Shown: one piece after another, positions 1 to 13,120 of the stretch
How the letters are laid out: every line of letters begins with the position of its first letter
Position numbering within the stretch: position 1 is the first letter of the stretch
Assembly: GCA_964057225.1 (NCBI GenBank)
Contig: OZ059900.1
Location: forward strand, 9,000,501-9,064,500
Reading direction: 5' to 3'
DNA from: Auanema rhodensis
Taxonomy: Eukaryota; Nematoda; Chromadorea; Rhabditida; Rhabditidae
DNA length: 64,000 nt
The notes under the pieces: generated by a model
Told to the model about the DNA's origin: nothing
The model's input: the letters and a program-made list of their open reading frames with translations, nothing else
Databases searched by the model: none
Program-made: the position numbers and the translations under genes

Positions 1-1
1 G

Positions 2-1231
2 AATACAGTTTCGAACTCGGAACATCCTGATCCTATGAGGTTCCAACTCGCTGAGATAAAAAAGTTAAAAGAAGAAAAAACAAAGAAAAAGGAAATGGTC
101 GATAGCATTTTGGAGAAAGCAAAGGTTAATACCTACTTCATATTGTATTCTTTTTCTCTCTAGACTTTACCACCTCCAATTGACAATTTCCGTGTTCTTC
201 TACCAAAACCGATCAAATATTCATCAAATTTGGATAGCAAACAAAAATTCCTCGCCGAACAATATTCACTTGTACCATCAGTTATAGAGGTTGCTCGTTG
301 ATTATTTTAACGTTTTAATTGTTTTTTTTAAATGTTGTCACTGGAGTATTTTTTATTTTTTGAAGACTAAACCTCAAAGTTATGAATTCCAAGGAAGTTT
401 TGATAGACCTGCAAACCGTCAAAATTGTGAGCAGCTCAGATGTGTGTTTTTATTTGTTTTCAAGTTTATCGATTTTTTTAAGCTTCATTGGAGAAACCAG
501 CTCTGCTTAATTTGAAAAACATAACAAAATACAATGTAATAATTATGAGAGGCTTGTACATACAAGATTTTTTATTCTATTCCAGGGTCTTCTAGATTAT
601 AGTCTCCTTACACACCATGATAATATTTCGAAAATATTTGATCAGATAATTTATGATGCCAAGTCATTGAACAACTATCGTATTCGTCCTCATGAAAGAA
701 AAGAGATATCTAATATTCTCAGTATGCATTTATAGTCTACTGTTTTATATAATTATTTTTTCAGATGCTTACTCTGTTTCTCCAGAAATGTTAAATTCAT
801 CAGATAAAATCTCAGAAAACGTAAAATACAATATTGTTCAAGCTGCTCGAAAATGGCCATGGTATTTCAGCCGTGTTTTTGAGGTATATTGTTTTCCGGA
901 GAAATTCTCATTTTTTGTGTCTAGGTTGTTGAAATTCGTGAACGAGAGGCAGTAACACTACTCATGTCAATTGCAGAGCATGGTATTCGTTTTCTAATTC
1001 ATGTACCATTCAAAACTGAAGATCCGTTGCAAGTTCATGATCACATCAGGTTAAAAATCAAATTTTGTTCAGAACTTTTTATTTTTTAGCTGGAATGAAC
1101 TAGTTGAGGCTGTTCTGAATGACGATGGTACTTTTGTTTTACGTACAAGTAGTGGAGGAAACATCATGCTTCGGTCATCGTATAATCACGAAATACATCA
1201 AATGATTTCCAGCTTATGGATACCAAATTGA
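2..1231 (+). CDS. Unconventional myosin tail-like protein, C-terminal part (PH-like/FERM C-lobe end)
   Basis: Six exons read in one frame and run in from the left edge: 2-124, 164-289, 586-721, 765-883, 925-1049 and 1090-1231, ending in TGA. All introns are GT-AG and all phases match, giving 256 residues. The first exon is a Lys/Glu-rich helix. The end resembles the PH-like third lobe of a MyTH4-FERM tail: a WPWYFSRVFEV strand, then AVTLLMSIAEHGIRFLIH, then a final helix EIHQMISSLW. This pattern occurs in class VII/XV/XII-like myosin tails, which bind membrane and cytoskeletal cargo. The motor lies outside the window, so the myosin assignment is inference from the tail pattern; another FERM protein is possible. 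The stop follows the last helix directly, so no further tail domain is present. Confidence 0.55.
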
Positions 1232-3914
1232 AACAAATAAGCCGTAAAACAGTGAATTTATTATTATTACTGAAATATTAACGAGTTACAAAGAGTTGTT
1301 GATGAATAACACTATGGTGAACAACTTCTTTTCAAAAACATTAGTCCTACAATTGTATCGATTTTGTAGAGCTTGTGTCATGCTTGACTTCATTTTGTGA
1401 TAAAAATTGGTTCTCATTAATAGGTGCATATCAGTGATAATAATACCTTTGAATACATGCTATGATGATTTCATGGCAAACTGAATATGATTAAAGACAC
1501 AACTCTGATTATATATGGCTACACATTTAAATTCGTACCGGATTTTAGAATACTAAGAACTATAAAAAAGAATTGAAATTCTGGTGTCTCAAAAATTCAA
1601 ATTCATACAACAAACAGAGCAAAAAAATATATAAAGTAACTGCGTACATGTAACATATTACAAAGCACAAGGCCGACAATGCAGAGAACTGTTGTTGAAA
1701 CAAATTACAACCAGTTATCAACACTGCCACATTGTACCTCGACTTTCTTAGTAAATACCGTTAATAATTAGAAATGAAAAAATCAATTTATATCTATAAC
1801 TATAACAAAAATAAAACTATGTTCTACAAAACCGTTTTCAACATCGCTTAAAATAGAAAGCATAAGCAAACTTTTGAACAATTTATATATCAAGTTCGTT
1901 TCTATCATTCTACACTGGATCTTGAAGTAATGCATAAGTTATAACAAGTACAGCTAAGTTTCATTTTGAAAAAAATTCAAAAACTCGAGAGGAAATTTCT
2001 TGTCTATATTATGTTCACTTCTGTGAAGTTTGTGCAGAGAGTTCAATTCAGTAGAGACAGAATTAGGTAATTCAGTAAGCAAAACTCTTTCCAGTTCACA
2101 CAAATAGGTGCATAGAAATTGATTAGTAGTTACACAATGTATAATGAGTCGAGCAATGACTAGGCCAGAGTTCTCTTTAAATTTAATAAGACTTATAAAA
2201 AATACATACAAATGTTTATAAAGTTGTGATGAATTATTTTAATATGTTTTATCCGTATACGCAGTATTAGAATACAGCATTGTCAGATGACAAAATAATC
2301 AGACTGTTGAAAAATGTTTTACGTTAAAATAAGAGTAGAATATATTCTCAACTATTCTTGTTAAGACACAGAATGCGGAAATGTACATATATTAAACGAA
2401 TTAAGAAAGCCTAACATATGTTCACACGCCCAATGCAATTACTTTAGAATATTTGCATCTTGATGTGAGCGCATATGAAAGGATTAGGATTATTCAATCT
2501 AAGAAAAATGGCCAGAAAAGCTCAATCACTTTTGATCTTATGAAAACTCATGCACCTTTTCGTAACATGAAGCAAATTCTGTGGATGTAAAATAAAATTA
2601 GAAACCTAGAAAACAAATCATAATCTTCTGTAATAAAACTATTCATATTCTTCATTAGTTTTAGAATAGCAGATTGTATATATGAGTAGAAGAGTGATTT
2701 ACGCATCATTATGTAAATGAAACACTTTTTATTTAGTAGAATTGTAATATTTCTTGCTGCTTTATTGACAAACACAATCTATTTCTTAATGGTTTGCACA
2801 AAATAAATTGAATAATTTTTGGTCTTGATTCTGAATTACATATTATGTGCATACATTATTTCATATGTTGGCATCATCAACCTTGTGCTTATTTGATTCA
2901 TGTCGGTATTCTACCATTATGTTATTTATTCACTAAATAAGATAAAATAAACTATATTAGGATATACAATTAGATAATATATAAATTAATGCAAAAATTG
3001 AATTTTTCTAACTACATACTCAAAAATGATTCCAAAAACTCTGCATTTAAAGTCTTAAATCTGTGTTTATCACGTGTATCATTAAAAGAGAATTAATCCA
3101 GTTTTATCAGAAGATACGACAGACATTATCTGTTTTTTTAATAAGTTTATCAAGCAGAACGATTTTCCAGTCTGTTGGTACACTGAACAATGAATTATTT
3201 AGCTAATAACTCAAATCATTTTTTCACAACAAAGCATATATTATGATATCTATTGCCTCAGATGAATAATTACTTCTTAGAATAATTTTTCTCAGATGGT
3301 TCTGCATGGATTGGAAATAAGAAATTCTATAGCTTGCAAAGGGAACTGTTCAAATCTGCAACACGAAATTCTGAAATTGATAATAGTGTATACTCTTTTT
3401 CTGAATTTAACTAAAAATATTCATTATTATAGAATAATACAAGCATGAAAAAGAATTTGGTCAGAAAATAAATATTCTTATATAATCTTGTATGTGATTG
3501 ATTATAAATTATTGATAAACCTTTCATTTGACAACATAGTTTCTAGGCAATAATTGAAATTGCACAACCGATTCATAATATTATGCATATCTTTAAGATA
3601 AAACTAATACTTGAAAAAATAAATGCGTCTTGTGATAGCGACACTAATAGATTTTTAACAATCGTTTCTTAAACAATTTATGAACACAAATTACTTATTG
3701 TCACAAAGCAAAATTGCAAAATATAAAATGAAATGTTATGGATAAACCAGATACTCAACAGGGAGAGATCTGATACTGAATATATATATATATATATATA
3801 ATCATTTTCAATGTTTATTTACCTATATTAAACAAAACGTTATGTGTGCAATAACTTGATAAGAACTTTTTGCTTATTTGATGAAAAAGCACATATTTTA
3901 AAAAAATTGACTGA

Positions 3915-4009
3915 TGTGTTGATAGCATGTGTGAAAAAATTAACTTTGTTAATACCAAATAAATGATCAAATAAACAGTATCAGAACAAGGTCACATGCT
4001 ATCAACACA
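3915..4009. repeat. 17-bp perfect inverted repeat with 61-base spacer
   Basis: The left arm TGTGTTGATAGCATGTG (3915-3931) is the exact reverse complement of CACATGCTATCAACACA (3993-4009). A second short pair, GGTCAC (3990-3995) and GTGACC (4013-4018), overlaps the right arm. It could form a long stem-loop RNA or be the remnant of a small inverted-repeat element. No target-site duplication is obvious. Confidence 0.7.
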
Positions 4010-5740
4010 ACTGTGACCTCAAACCAGTTAGTTCAATGGTAATCATTGATCTAAAGTTATCCAACATCAAACAAATCTTTGCTTCTCGTATAGTCGTTTT
4101 CCTCTCTTGATTTTTGTTCCTTTCCTGCAATGTTGTATCTCTCTCAAGTATTCTGAAGATGATCAAAAAGGAAAAATGTTCGTTTACTTTCCATGCGACA
4201 TCTCACTGATAAAGAAGAGATTACTGGCAAACTTGAACAACCACATGTTCTTCAATTGTCTTACAGTGCAGTGAAACTACCTCTCATTTCTGTTATCATC
4301 ACATGATAAAGTAACCACCTGATCGCAATATTTTCATAATTTGATTTATAAACAAATAATAAAAGATTATATTATATTTGATTATAAATCTTTATACTGT
4401 ATAGCGTATGACAACAGCGAATGGCTGTTGAAATGTTTTTCTCATTCTTCAAATTAAAAAAGTTGTTAAGAAGCTTTGTACAAATAATTTTATTTGGAAC
4501 ATCTTTTTGTTTTGTTGCAAGATTTGGTTATAAAAATAGTATCAATGCAAAGATAGCTGGCAAGAATGAAAAACCACAACGTTGTTCAATTGTAAACGTT
4601 CTAGATCATTGGCGTAATCGTCACCTTTTCACCGACATTAACCGTTAACAGTATAAATTCACGCGGTGGCTGTTGTCGTTGATAGCGGAATTCATCGAAA
4701 CACAGTTAACATTTGAGAAATTGAATCTCTTTCGCTCTTCTTTCAGCTAAAAATCAAACTTTCACACTGTTCCGTCAACGCCTACTCGTTACATCTTCTA
4801 GACCGTAACAATCATATTAAAAATTTGTCAACGTTATTTGCCATTTAAGACAACCAGTTATACAGCTGAGTACATCATTCGATCAGCCATTTGATACCAA
4901 ATTGTTTTTGAATATTATTATATATATTTTTTTGTTTATTTATATATATTTTTTTTGCAAATTAAGAAGTATATGATTAGTTTGAATTAAAAAAATGAAG
5001 TAAATGGGTATGCATAGATTTTAAGAGAGTTTCAGTCTAAAAATGTTATCATTTTTTAAATTATGATAAGTTTCTTTTAGGAATTTATCATATTTTCCAG
5101 TGTAGAATTTCAAATTTCAGTTTTAATAGATAAAAATTGATAGAAAACGAAATACGTCCAAAATAATTTGCTGTAACTTGATTTGGAAATTTACCAATTG
5201 CTAGTCGATATTATTAATTATCATTGAAAACTTTATTTGCTCTCAATATAAACCTAATTTGGAAAACAATTCTTCATAAGTATTTCTTTATGAAAATTTA
5301 GATACGCTCACATTCTGTTTAAAAGAAAATTTTGTCACTTCAATTATTCATCATTGAACTGTAGATTTATATGAATAATCCGAATGGAATGAGATTATGG
5401 AGAGTCATTTCAATCATTTCAAAGAGCACTCAGATGTTCTTCCAATCACAATATATAAACTAGCTTGCCTTATCAGTCAATGACTTTAGCGAATATTTTG
5501 TTTTTTTTTCTAATGTCACTGTTCAAGCTCAGTGATCTTGCTATCCAGTTTAATGTAAAATGATAACATTACATTGAAGAAAAAAAACGAATTCAAATCT
5601 GTAAAATTCACAATTGTTTGAAGAGTTGTTGTCATAACCACTTGATCCATTTCAATTTAATGCGCTGCTTAACCTGCTTTTTTTGTTCGTTCGTATTCTT
5701 AACTAATTTTATCTTTAGAACCATACTATTATTACAGATT

Positions 5741-5749
5741 TTTGTCAGA
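5741..5749 (+). promoter_or_regulatory. Candidate trans-splice acceptor of cdo-1
   Basis: TTTTTGTCAG ends at 5748 and leaves one base before the ATG at 5750. An AG this close to the start codon with a pyrimidine-rich lead is typical of nematode spliced-leader addition sites. It could instead be the end of a 5' UTR intron. Confidence 0.45.
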
Positions 5750-7524
5750 ATGAATCTTCATGAGCTTATTGAACAATTGAAAAAAATATTCAGCAATGAT
5801 GATATTATAATTGAAGATGTGATGAAAGCAATGGAAGGATATAAAAGTAACATTGCAGATTGGAGTAAATACGCTGTATTTGACGATTACAAGTACGTTA
5901 TTAAAATTATATTATTATTTTCAACAGTTTTTCTTCATTAGATATACCAGAAACCTTGTTGATATCGGAAATGGTAAATATAATCTAATGGTTTTGTGTT
6001 GGGGACCTGGAATGGCAAGTAGGTCAGTGAAAGAGTCTTATACATCTTGTTAATAACTGTGAGCTTTGAAGCATTCACGATCACACTGATGCACATTGCT
6101 TTGTTAAAATTTTGCACGGTAAATTGTTAGAATCTAAGTATTCTTGGCCGGAAATAGATGGAGCGCCATTAGAGAAGAAAGATGAAACCATCTATGATTG
6201 CAACGGTGTATCATATATGAGTGGTGAGTCAGCAAACTTAATTTCTATTGCTTCAAAATTAGATTAATATGATTCATAAATGTAATTACAAACAAGACAA
6301 AGAAAAATCAAATAATTTTGTTTTTAATCATGTGTTATCAAATTATTTTAAAAATAGAACTGTTAGCTGTATCTTGAAGGAGCGATTTTATCAGTTTCTC
6401 TCTTAAGTTCAGAAGTTCAATCAAATTATAGATCGCTTATGTTTAGTTGCGCGTATATCTAGTAGTTTTCAAATGTGTGCCTGTCGTTTTATTTTTTCCG
6501 TCTTTCGCCAGGTCCTTGTTTTATAGTAGTTGTTGTAATGATCGAAGACGAAAAGAATAGTTGAAAATGATTGATAACTTATCTGAAAAGGTTAAAAATG
6601 TGAATTTTGCATCACATGATGCAATAAAACATTTCTGTGATGATATCATATCACTTATTATACGTTATAATTTCTGTCCGTTTTCATTTGCGTATAAACT
6701 GTATCAAATTAATTCGAACATTAAATATTACGCTTTTATTGATTGCAATTATAGGCGCCAATTATATAAGAATGAAAACTGAATTAGATAATTGAGAGGG
6801 ACTGAAATAAAGAAAAAGCGGGATTCTATTAGTCTAAACATTTTACGGAATGATGAATTTTAGATAAACTTGGATTACATCGTATGGAAAATCCCAGCCA
6901 CTCAGAGGGAGCAGTATCACTTCATCTATACATTCCCCCTTATGAAACATGCAATGCGTTTGATGAGGTAAAATTTTCATTTAATGAAAGAAAGAGAAAA
7001 CTTACCGCTGGTTCTAAATCAAGTTTGTGTTATTTAACAATACGCAGTATTATTGGTTTTTGATCAATCTGTTATGAATCGAAAATCAATTTTTCAACTT
7101 AATTAAAGTACAGTTTTTGAATTTTTTATCTTGCCCATACTGTCTTATAAATGTATTCTATTTTCAATATGGGAAAATATTATTCTTTGATTTGAAAAAA
7201 GAAGTCATACTTTATCAAAAAGCTAAAGACTGGGAGAATCCTGACAGCAACATGCAAAGTTTGTGCAAATTTTCATTTACCGTAATGTTGCACGATTTAT
7301 TTTCTCCCTGCTTATTCCAAGAAAATGATGCTGCATCGTATACATGGAATCCAAAAAAACAATAATTTTTTTTTGCAATCTTTCTGCATTGAAATTGACA
7401 TTAAATTAAAATTTTTCAGCGTTCTGGAAAAAAAACCAAGTGCACTGTTACATTTCATACCAAATACGGACAAATGGTTGACTATCGCAATAGTCGTGAA
7501 GGAACACTTGCAGCTAACAGATAG
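5750..7524 (+). CDS. cdo-1: Cysteine dioxygenase
   Basis: Five exons (5750-5892, 5942-6022, 6072-6223, 6864-6967, 7420-7524) with matching phases encode 194 residues, close to the usual 200 for the family. The enzyme is a cytosolic non-haem iron cupin that oxidises L-cysteine to cysteine sulfinate, the first step of cysteine breakdown. The family core is plain: [20 protein letters not shown], then [11 protein letters not shown] with the two metal histidines and the cysteine of the Cys-Tyr cofactor, then GLHRMEN with the third histidine, then [16 protein letters not shown] with the cofactor tyrosine. The end, TVTFHTKYG, is also typical. All catalytic residues are present, so the product should be active. 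The ATG at 5750 lies just after a likely trans-splice site. Introns 1 and 2 are each 49 bp; introns 3 (640 bp) and 4 (452 bp) contain only spurious frames. Confidence 0.95.
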
Positions 7525-7682
7525 AAAATATGACTACATATTCTATATTTTCTCATTGAATTAGCAGTAATGATGAGAGATTATGCATTGAGTATCAGAA
7601 TATCACAAAGTTATCCATGTAATTGTTTGAATCCTTTTTTCAGCTATGCATAAAATTTAATTCATTATATACATTATGATAC

Positions 7683-7686
<4 letters not shown>

Positions 7687-7747
<61 letters not shown>
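7687..7747. repeat. (TA)n microsatellite
   Basis: An uninterrupted TA dinucleotide run of about 60 bases lies 160 bases downstream of the cdo-1 stop codon. The tract is self-complementary and can extrude as a cruciform. Confidence 0.98.
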
Positions 7748-7749
<2 letters not shown>

Positions 7750-9895
7750 TACCATAGTATGAGAAAATTTCAACCAAACTTTTGAAAATTTTCTTGTAAA
7801 AATTGAAATCTATGCAATATTTGTTTTGAAGCATCACGTTACTTTGATTAGTTTCATTTTAGGCTCCCAAACTATCTGTCATAAATCTTGTCATATTTGT
7901 TTCCTAGCTTTCTCATCATAATCAATTGCTCATTCACCGAATACGTCATTTAATTAAGTTAATATTAACAATATAGACGTAGTTCTTCTTGCTTAATAAA
8001 AGAATTGATGAATATTCTTTCGCCTATATCTCATAATATATGAATATACATTTGTTAAAGCGAAAATAATTATACTGAATTGGAAATTAACGCAGCGTTT
8101 AAAATGAGTAATTGCTCATTTCGCGGAGACATTGAGAGCAAGTGAGAGGACGTGTGAAAATTATAATTTAATTTGCAAAAAGGAAAAGGCGAATTGATGT
8201 TAGAGCAAGTAACAAGGAAGAAAAAGTTATAGAAACAGATATTGCTGAAAGATGAAATAGAGAATTGAAGAAGATCCACAAAAAGCTATTGCCTTTTTAA
8301 ATTAACCAAAGCCCCCATCTGCCAATTGGAATAAAGTTTAAGGATCAATTTAAGTTGACGTGATGTTCAACAACTGGCAAGAATTTCATCACGTGTATAT
8401 AAGTTGAATTGGTCAATTTGCATTTAATTCAGCTTCATCTTTTGGAAAGTACAACAATATAGCTTACAACGTACCCGGAAGTTGTTATCTATTATGTTCT
8501 TCCATAGTTCAAACCTTGATGCTATCCCCACAATAGAGTTTGGTCAAAGATTAAATTTCAAAACTCAATGGAAACATAAAAATCATGGTAATCAGGTTTA
8601 TTTCAGGCTTATAATATATTTTTATGGCATATGCTATTTTTTCCTTCATACATAAGTTGAGTAGTAATAGTTGTGTCAAAACGATGATTGTCCATAATAA
8701 TAATAATAATAATATAAATAATTAAGAAATAATTATATGAAATATTTGGAAGCAATCCTATCTATTTGATTAATTTTTATTCAATTCGATCTTAACTATT
8801 CTGTTAATTAAGCCTATTATATGAAAAGTAGGAAAATTGAATGTTAAACTCAATTCTCAATTACGTGTAGTATTGAAAGCGTCATTCTAATTTAATCTTA
8901 ATTCTAATTCAAAGAACGCTGACTTATTTGGATGAAATCAAAAAATCAAATACTAAATGATTTAACTCATAATGAACAGCAAATGGAATACAGAGCTCAC
9001 AAGACATATAGCATAAATTTGATAATAATAGAAGAAGAATGACAATCTTTGATTATATTTAAAAGACAAAAGTTTAGCCTCTGTCTTTTAGTTTTAATTT
9101 AAAGCTATAAAAAATCTTTCTTTGTTCAAGCTGTGATCAGAACAACCAAATTTGAATTAAATCAGTTTGAGAACAATAGTTCAATCTTATTCGAGAGATT
9201 TTGTCAGATTTTCTAAACATTACTGAACAAAGACTCAAAAAATTTAGAAAAAGACAATAAAGCACATTCTAATATGATTAATAACTAAAAAAGTAAATCA
9301 GCTAGATTAGCTCATTCTGCATTTCATTTGTCTTCAATCTGCATTCACGAACATGTCTTATTTGAATTGTAAAATGACTGCAGTTTTTGCGTTTAACTCG
9401 TTATCACTCTTGCTTTGTGATATTTGAATTATTGTTTAATACTTTTCATTATAATCAATCTTTCTGATCGGAGAACATGAGTTCAACTAATATTTAATCA
9501 AATTCTATTTTGGTTTGATCTTCATAACAAGCTACCATTTGAATAACATAGGTTTATGCGACGGTATAATAAATCGAATTCATTAAATCTTCCAGCTACT
9601 TTAATCTCTTTTACGAATGCCCAAATGGTTTTTCGACAATCGTTTTTGTGCGCTCTGATTTCTTTTTCCATTTATACTCAAAACTTAGATTTGTGATAGT
9701 TCCTGGTTTCTCACATATCCAATTTTCATACTTTAATCATGTCATATGACATTTATTCACCTGCTTAACATATATACACATACACGCACATACACGCTGT
9801 CGAACACGCACATACACGTAAGATTCTAAGAGATATACACATTTAAGATTCATAAATGATTACATATATCTGTCAGCTCAAGCGGCACATTCACA

Positions 9896-9898
<3 letters not shown>

Positions 9899-9970
<72 letters not shown>
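9899..9970. repeat. (TA)n microsatellite
   Basis: An uninterrupted TA run of about 70 bases, the longest simple repeat in the window. The preceding 130 bases hold diverged CACATACACG-type steps, so the tract sits at the end of a compound purine-pyrimidine repeat. Confidence 0.98.
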
Positions 9971-9973
<3 letters not shown>

Positions 9974-12100
9974 TAGCACTCATATGATCTTTTGCTCTTC
10001 ATTGCTCATCAGCATATCATGAGAATATAATGTGTTCCCGTTTTCTGGTTATCGGCCACACATTCTTCATTATGCATGATGACTAGCATGCTGAAGCATA
10101 TCTGGTGGCTCCTCTATAACTATTATCTATCTGCTTGTCTTCCTTGTTCTATTCCCGTTTATAAAACTTATCAATGATCAAACTTCATAAAATCTCAACA
10201 TATACAATTTTAATTCTTAAGATATGTTGCCGTGTTCAATTCTTTACTTGTTTGGTTAAAATTATCACGTATCAATATATATATTTCATTTTCCCTCATT
10301 TCAACTTCATTAAGATTGAATCAAGGAATTTTTAATTAGTCGCCAATACATTTATCATCTATATCACATAAGTGCTATATGTTTCATTTCGTATATCACT
10401 GATTACGTATTTATACGCTGCATTATAACTTTTTTCTCTAACATTTACATGATGATTTCATAAAACATATGCTTTTCAGAATCACGAAGTTGTAGCACAC
10501 GAATTTTCATTGACAACTTCTTATATTTTCCTTCGTTTTCGTGTCTCAATCTTATATTCACATTTTGAGTAGCCTCTCTCTTTCTCTCTTTCTTTTTAAC
10601 TCTTTCTTTCCCTCCATCTCCCTCTCACTATCTATTTTTTTCTTTTTTTTCTGCCTCTCTTACGTTTTATTCCGATTTTGTTCAAAGTTATTCCTATATG
10701 AAAATTTGAAAAGAAATATTCTGACAAACGATTTTGTTTGCAACCCATTGTGGGATAATTGAGTCAAATTCTTTCTTCTATTCCTAATATAACTCTCCTA
10801 TTAAACTACAGCGAAAGTTGTGATTTTTTATGTTTTTAGTCCATTTTATGATATTTTAAGTAATTCCGCTTATTTCATTATATTTGCTGTTATTGCTCAT
10901 TCAAATCAAACGTTTCTTTCTTTCTTCAGTTTAATACTTTCATTCATGTGAGTTTAAATACATTGGAAAACCAATTATCTCAATCTAATACTGCAACATT
11001 TACCTGCAAGATAACTTTTAAAAAAGTGGAAGATAGGAACAATTGTTAGATATACTTCTACATTATTGTCAGATGCAGTTTTTTGCTCATGTAAATTTCA
11101 TTTTTCATTTGTCATCTCAAAATAGCAATGGAGAAAAAATATTATTGCCTCAGCGCATTAGCATAATTTTCAATCTCAGAATAGGCATGATCAGTTGTAT
11201 TCAAATAAGTGTATGCCGTGTGTGCATATATGATCGCCCAATTCTTATCAAACGTTTGCGCTCAGTTCCGCATTGAGTATGACTAATTATAATAATTTTT
11301 ATAAACTGCTTCCTGCTTTTTTTTGTATTCAATCAAGGAAACGAAAAAAATTATACTATGTACAAATGTTTTGGAATATTTTCTAACGTTTTCATAATCT
11401 CTGCTCATTTAATGTTTTTACCTGTCAGTTTTCTTTTCTAAGAAATGCACTTCTGTATACTCATAGTATATTTCACCTTTACTTTATATTTGACATTGCC
11501 ATCTTTTAGCATTAACTTCGGATAGCTTATGTATTAGTTTTTATTTTCAGTTTTCAGAGAGATGTTTTAAACCTGCCATAACATTTATCCATTCACACAT
11601 TTTTTAATTATTTTTTTCAGAATAAAAATGAGATGATGAATTAGGCTAATCTCTTTCTATTTCATTTTTTGCATTACTTTTCATGAAGTTCTAATACCAA
11701 TTATGCGTGAAGTTGTGCAATTATTATAACATTCTATGAAGCAAGCCGGCTGTTTCATGAAATATTTTTTCTAATACTGGAGCTATTGCAAAATCAAAAT
11801 TTTATTTATTTTGAAGTTTTTTTTTTGTTTTCTCTTCCTCATTTTCTCAATCTCCCACTCACTATTATGCTCTCCTTTTTATCATATATTTAATCGACAT
11901 CTTTTTGAGAACGACAGATTATCTCTAAATGATTTAGCAGTTTTGAAAATCTCTGTTTTGAACAGCAAAGTATTTATATGTTCATAAAAATAAAAAATCA
12001 TAAGGATCATTTTTTTGAGCAAGTGGGTGGACAAGTACTTGAAAACCTTGAAAAGGCGAAATACGGCAGATGCTGTTTCTTCGGCATGGGCGGGACCGAG

Positions 12101-12119
12101 GTATGTGGACCCCACATAC
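12101..12119. other. Perfect 8-bp hairpin in a GC-rich island
   Basis: GTATGTGG and CCACATAC flank a three-base loop, ACC. It lies inside a segment (about 12020-12180) much richer in G and C than its surroundings. Open frames cross the segment on both strands but neither is recognisable. A structured RNA, a regulatory element or an unassigned exon are all possible. Confidence 0.5.
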
Positions 12120-12631
12120 ACAGACAACGAGGCACATTGCATTTCATTCAAACTATAAGCACGTATCGCTCCAAGCTATGTGGCCTAAAACACTGAAACC
12201 ACTTTTTTTATATTAATCGGATACATTTATTAATAATCATTCTTATTAATCTAATAATATTTATTTATGAAAAATAATCTTGGTTGTTTATGCTTATACA
12301 TTAAATTTTCTAACTTTTTATCTAGAGAGATTCACTAAAAAATATACAAAGAGTTTTACTTACACATAATACATATTTTTACATAAACACACACCCATAT
12401 ATATATATATATATATATATATGAAGAAAGACATATGCTTATGCATACCTGAAAATATTATTTTCTTGTTCTTTTTCTGAATCATTTCTATTTATTGCAT
12501 TTGTATTGTCTTTGTGCTATTTTTTCACCTTCAGTAAGCAAGACTTTTTTTCGTGACGTCTATCATAGTATTTTGTAAAAGCTGATGCTGACTACATAAC
12601 ATACTATATCCTACTTTTGCTCTGTTTATAT

Positions 12632-12662
<31 letters not shown>

Positions 12663-12666
12663 ACAT

Positions 12667-12706
<40 letters not shown>
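12632..12706. repeat. Compound (CA)n-(TA)n repeat
   Basis: A CA-dinucleotide run (12632-12657) passes through ACATACAC steps into a TA run (about 12671-12706). Shorter TA runs follow at about 12859-12881, 15634-15652 and 16098-16114. These are ordinary microsatellites. Confidence 0.95.
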
Positions 12707-12707
<1 letters not shown>

Positions 12708-13120
12708 CATTTATCGTTTATCATTTTTTCATTTGTCTCTTCTCTTCTCTTCTTCTCTCCCTCGCAACAACAATCTATAAAGTAAAATTATATTATTATT
12801 ACTTCATCACTTTCTATTCAAATTATCCCCGGACTAATTTTTCTACTTGATGATAAATATATATATATATATATATATATAGATATTATGATACAAATAT
12901 ATGTATTTAAATACATATACATGTATATATATTGACATTTTTATTTCTATTTTCATTTATTTTTCTATATAGTTTTATATTTTATTGATATTAATATTGA
13001 TAATTATATACGTATATACAATTTTATAACAATACATATTATTAGTAAATTTGCTCTTCTTCAATAGTTTTTTTTCAAGATTAAGTTTAATAACTAGTCA
13101 GATAATATATTAATTTATAG

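Larger units (their letters stand above)
1232..5749. other. Intergenic region, no supported gene
   Basis: About 4.5 kb of AT-rich sequence between the myosin-like gene and cdo-1. It holds a short (TA)n tract near 3780-3800, a 17-bp inverted repeat at 3915-4009, and small open frames without splice-supported continuation. One minus-strand frame, 1954-2211, has protein-like composition but no identifiable partner exons. The part next to cdo-1 should include its promoter, but I recognise no specific element. Confidence 0.6.
7525..13120. other. Intergenic region rich in simple repeats
   Basis: About 5.6 kb with no gene I can support. It contains the longest TA-dinucleotide tracts of the window, a CA/TA compound repeat, pyrimidine-rich stretches such as 10555-10660, and one GC-richer island near 12020-12180 with a perfect 8-bp hairpin. 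An unidentified first exon of the IL-17-like gene, carrying its start codon, may lie near the right end. Confidence 0.55.

Noticed and set aside
6561-6782. 73-codon plus-strand frame inside cdo-1
   Set aside because: It lies within intron 3 of a gene whose exons are fully accounted for. The composition is AT-driven with no recognisable product.
10541-10762. 73-codon Ser/Phe-rich plus-strand frame
   Set aside because: It is a translation of a CT-rich low-complexity stretch with no splice or homology support.
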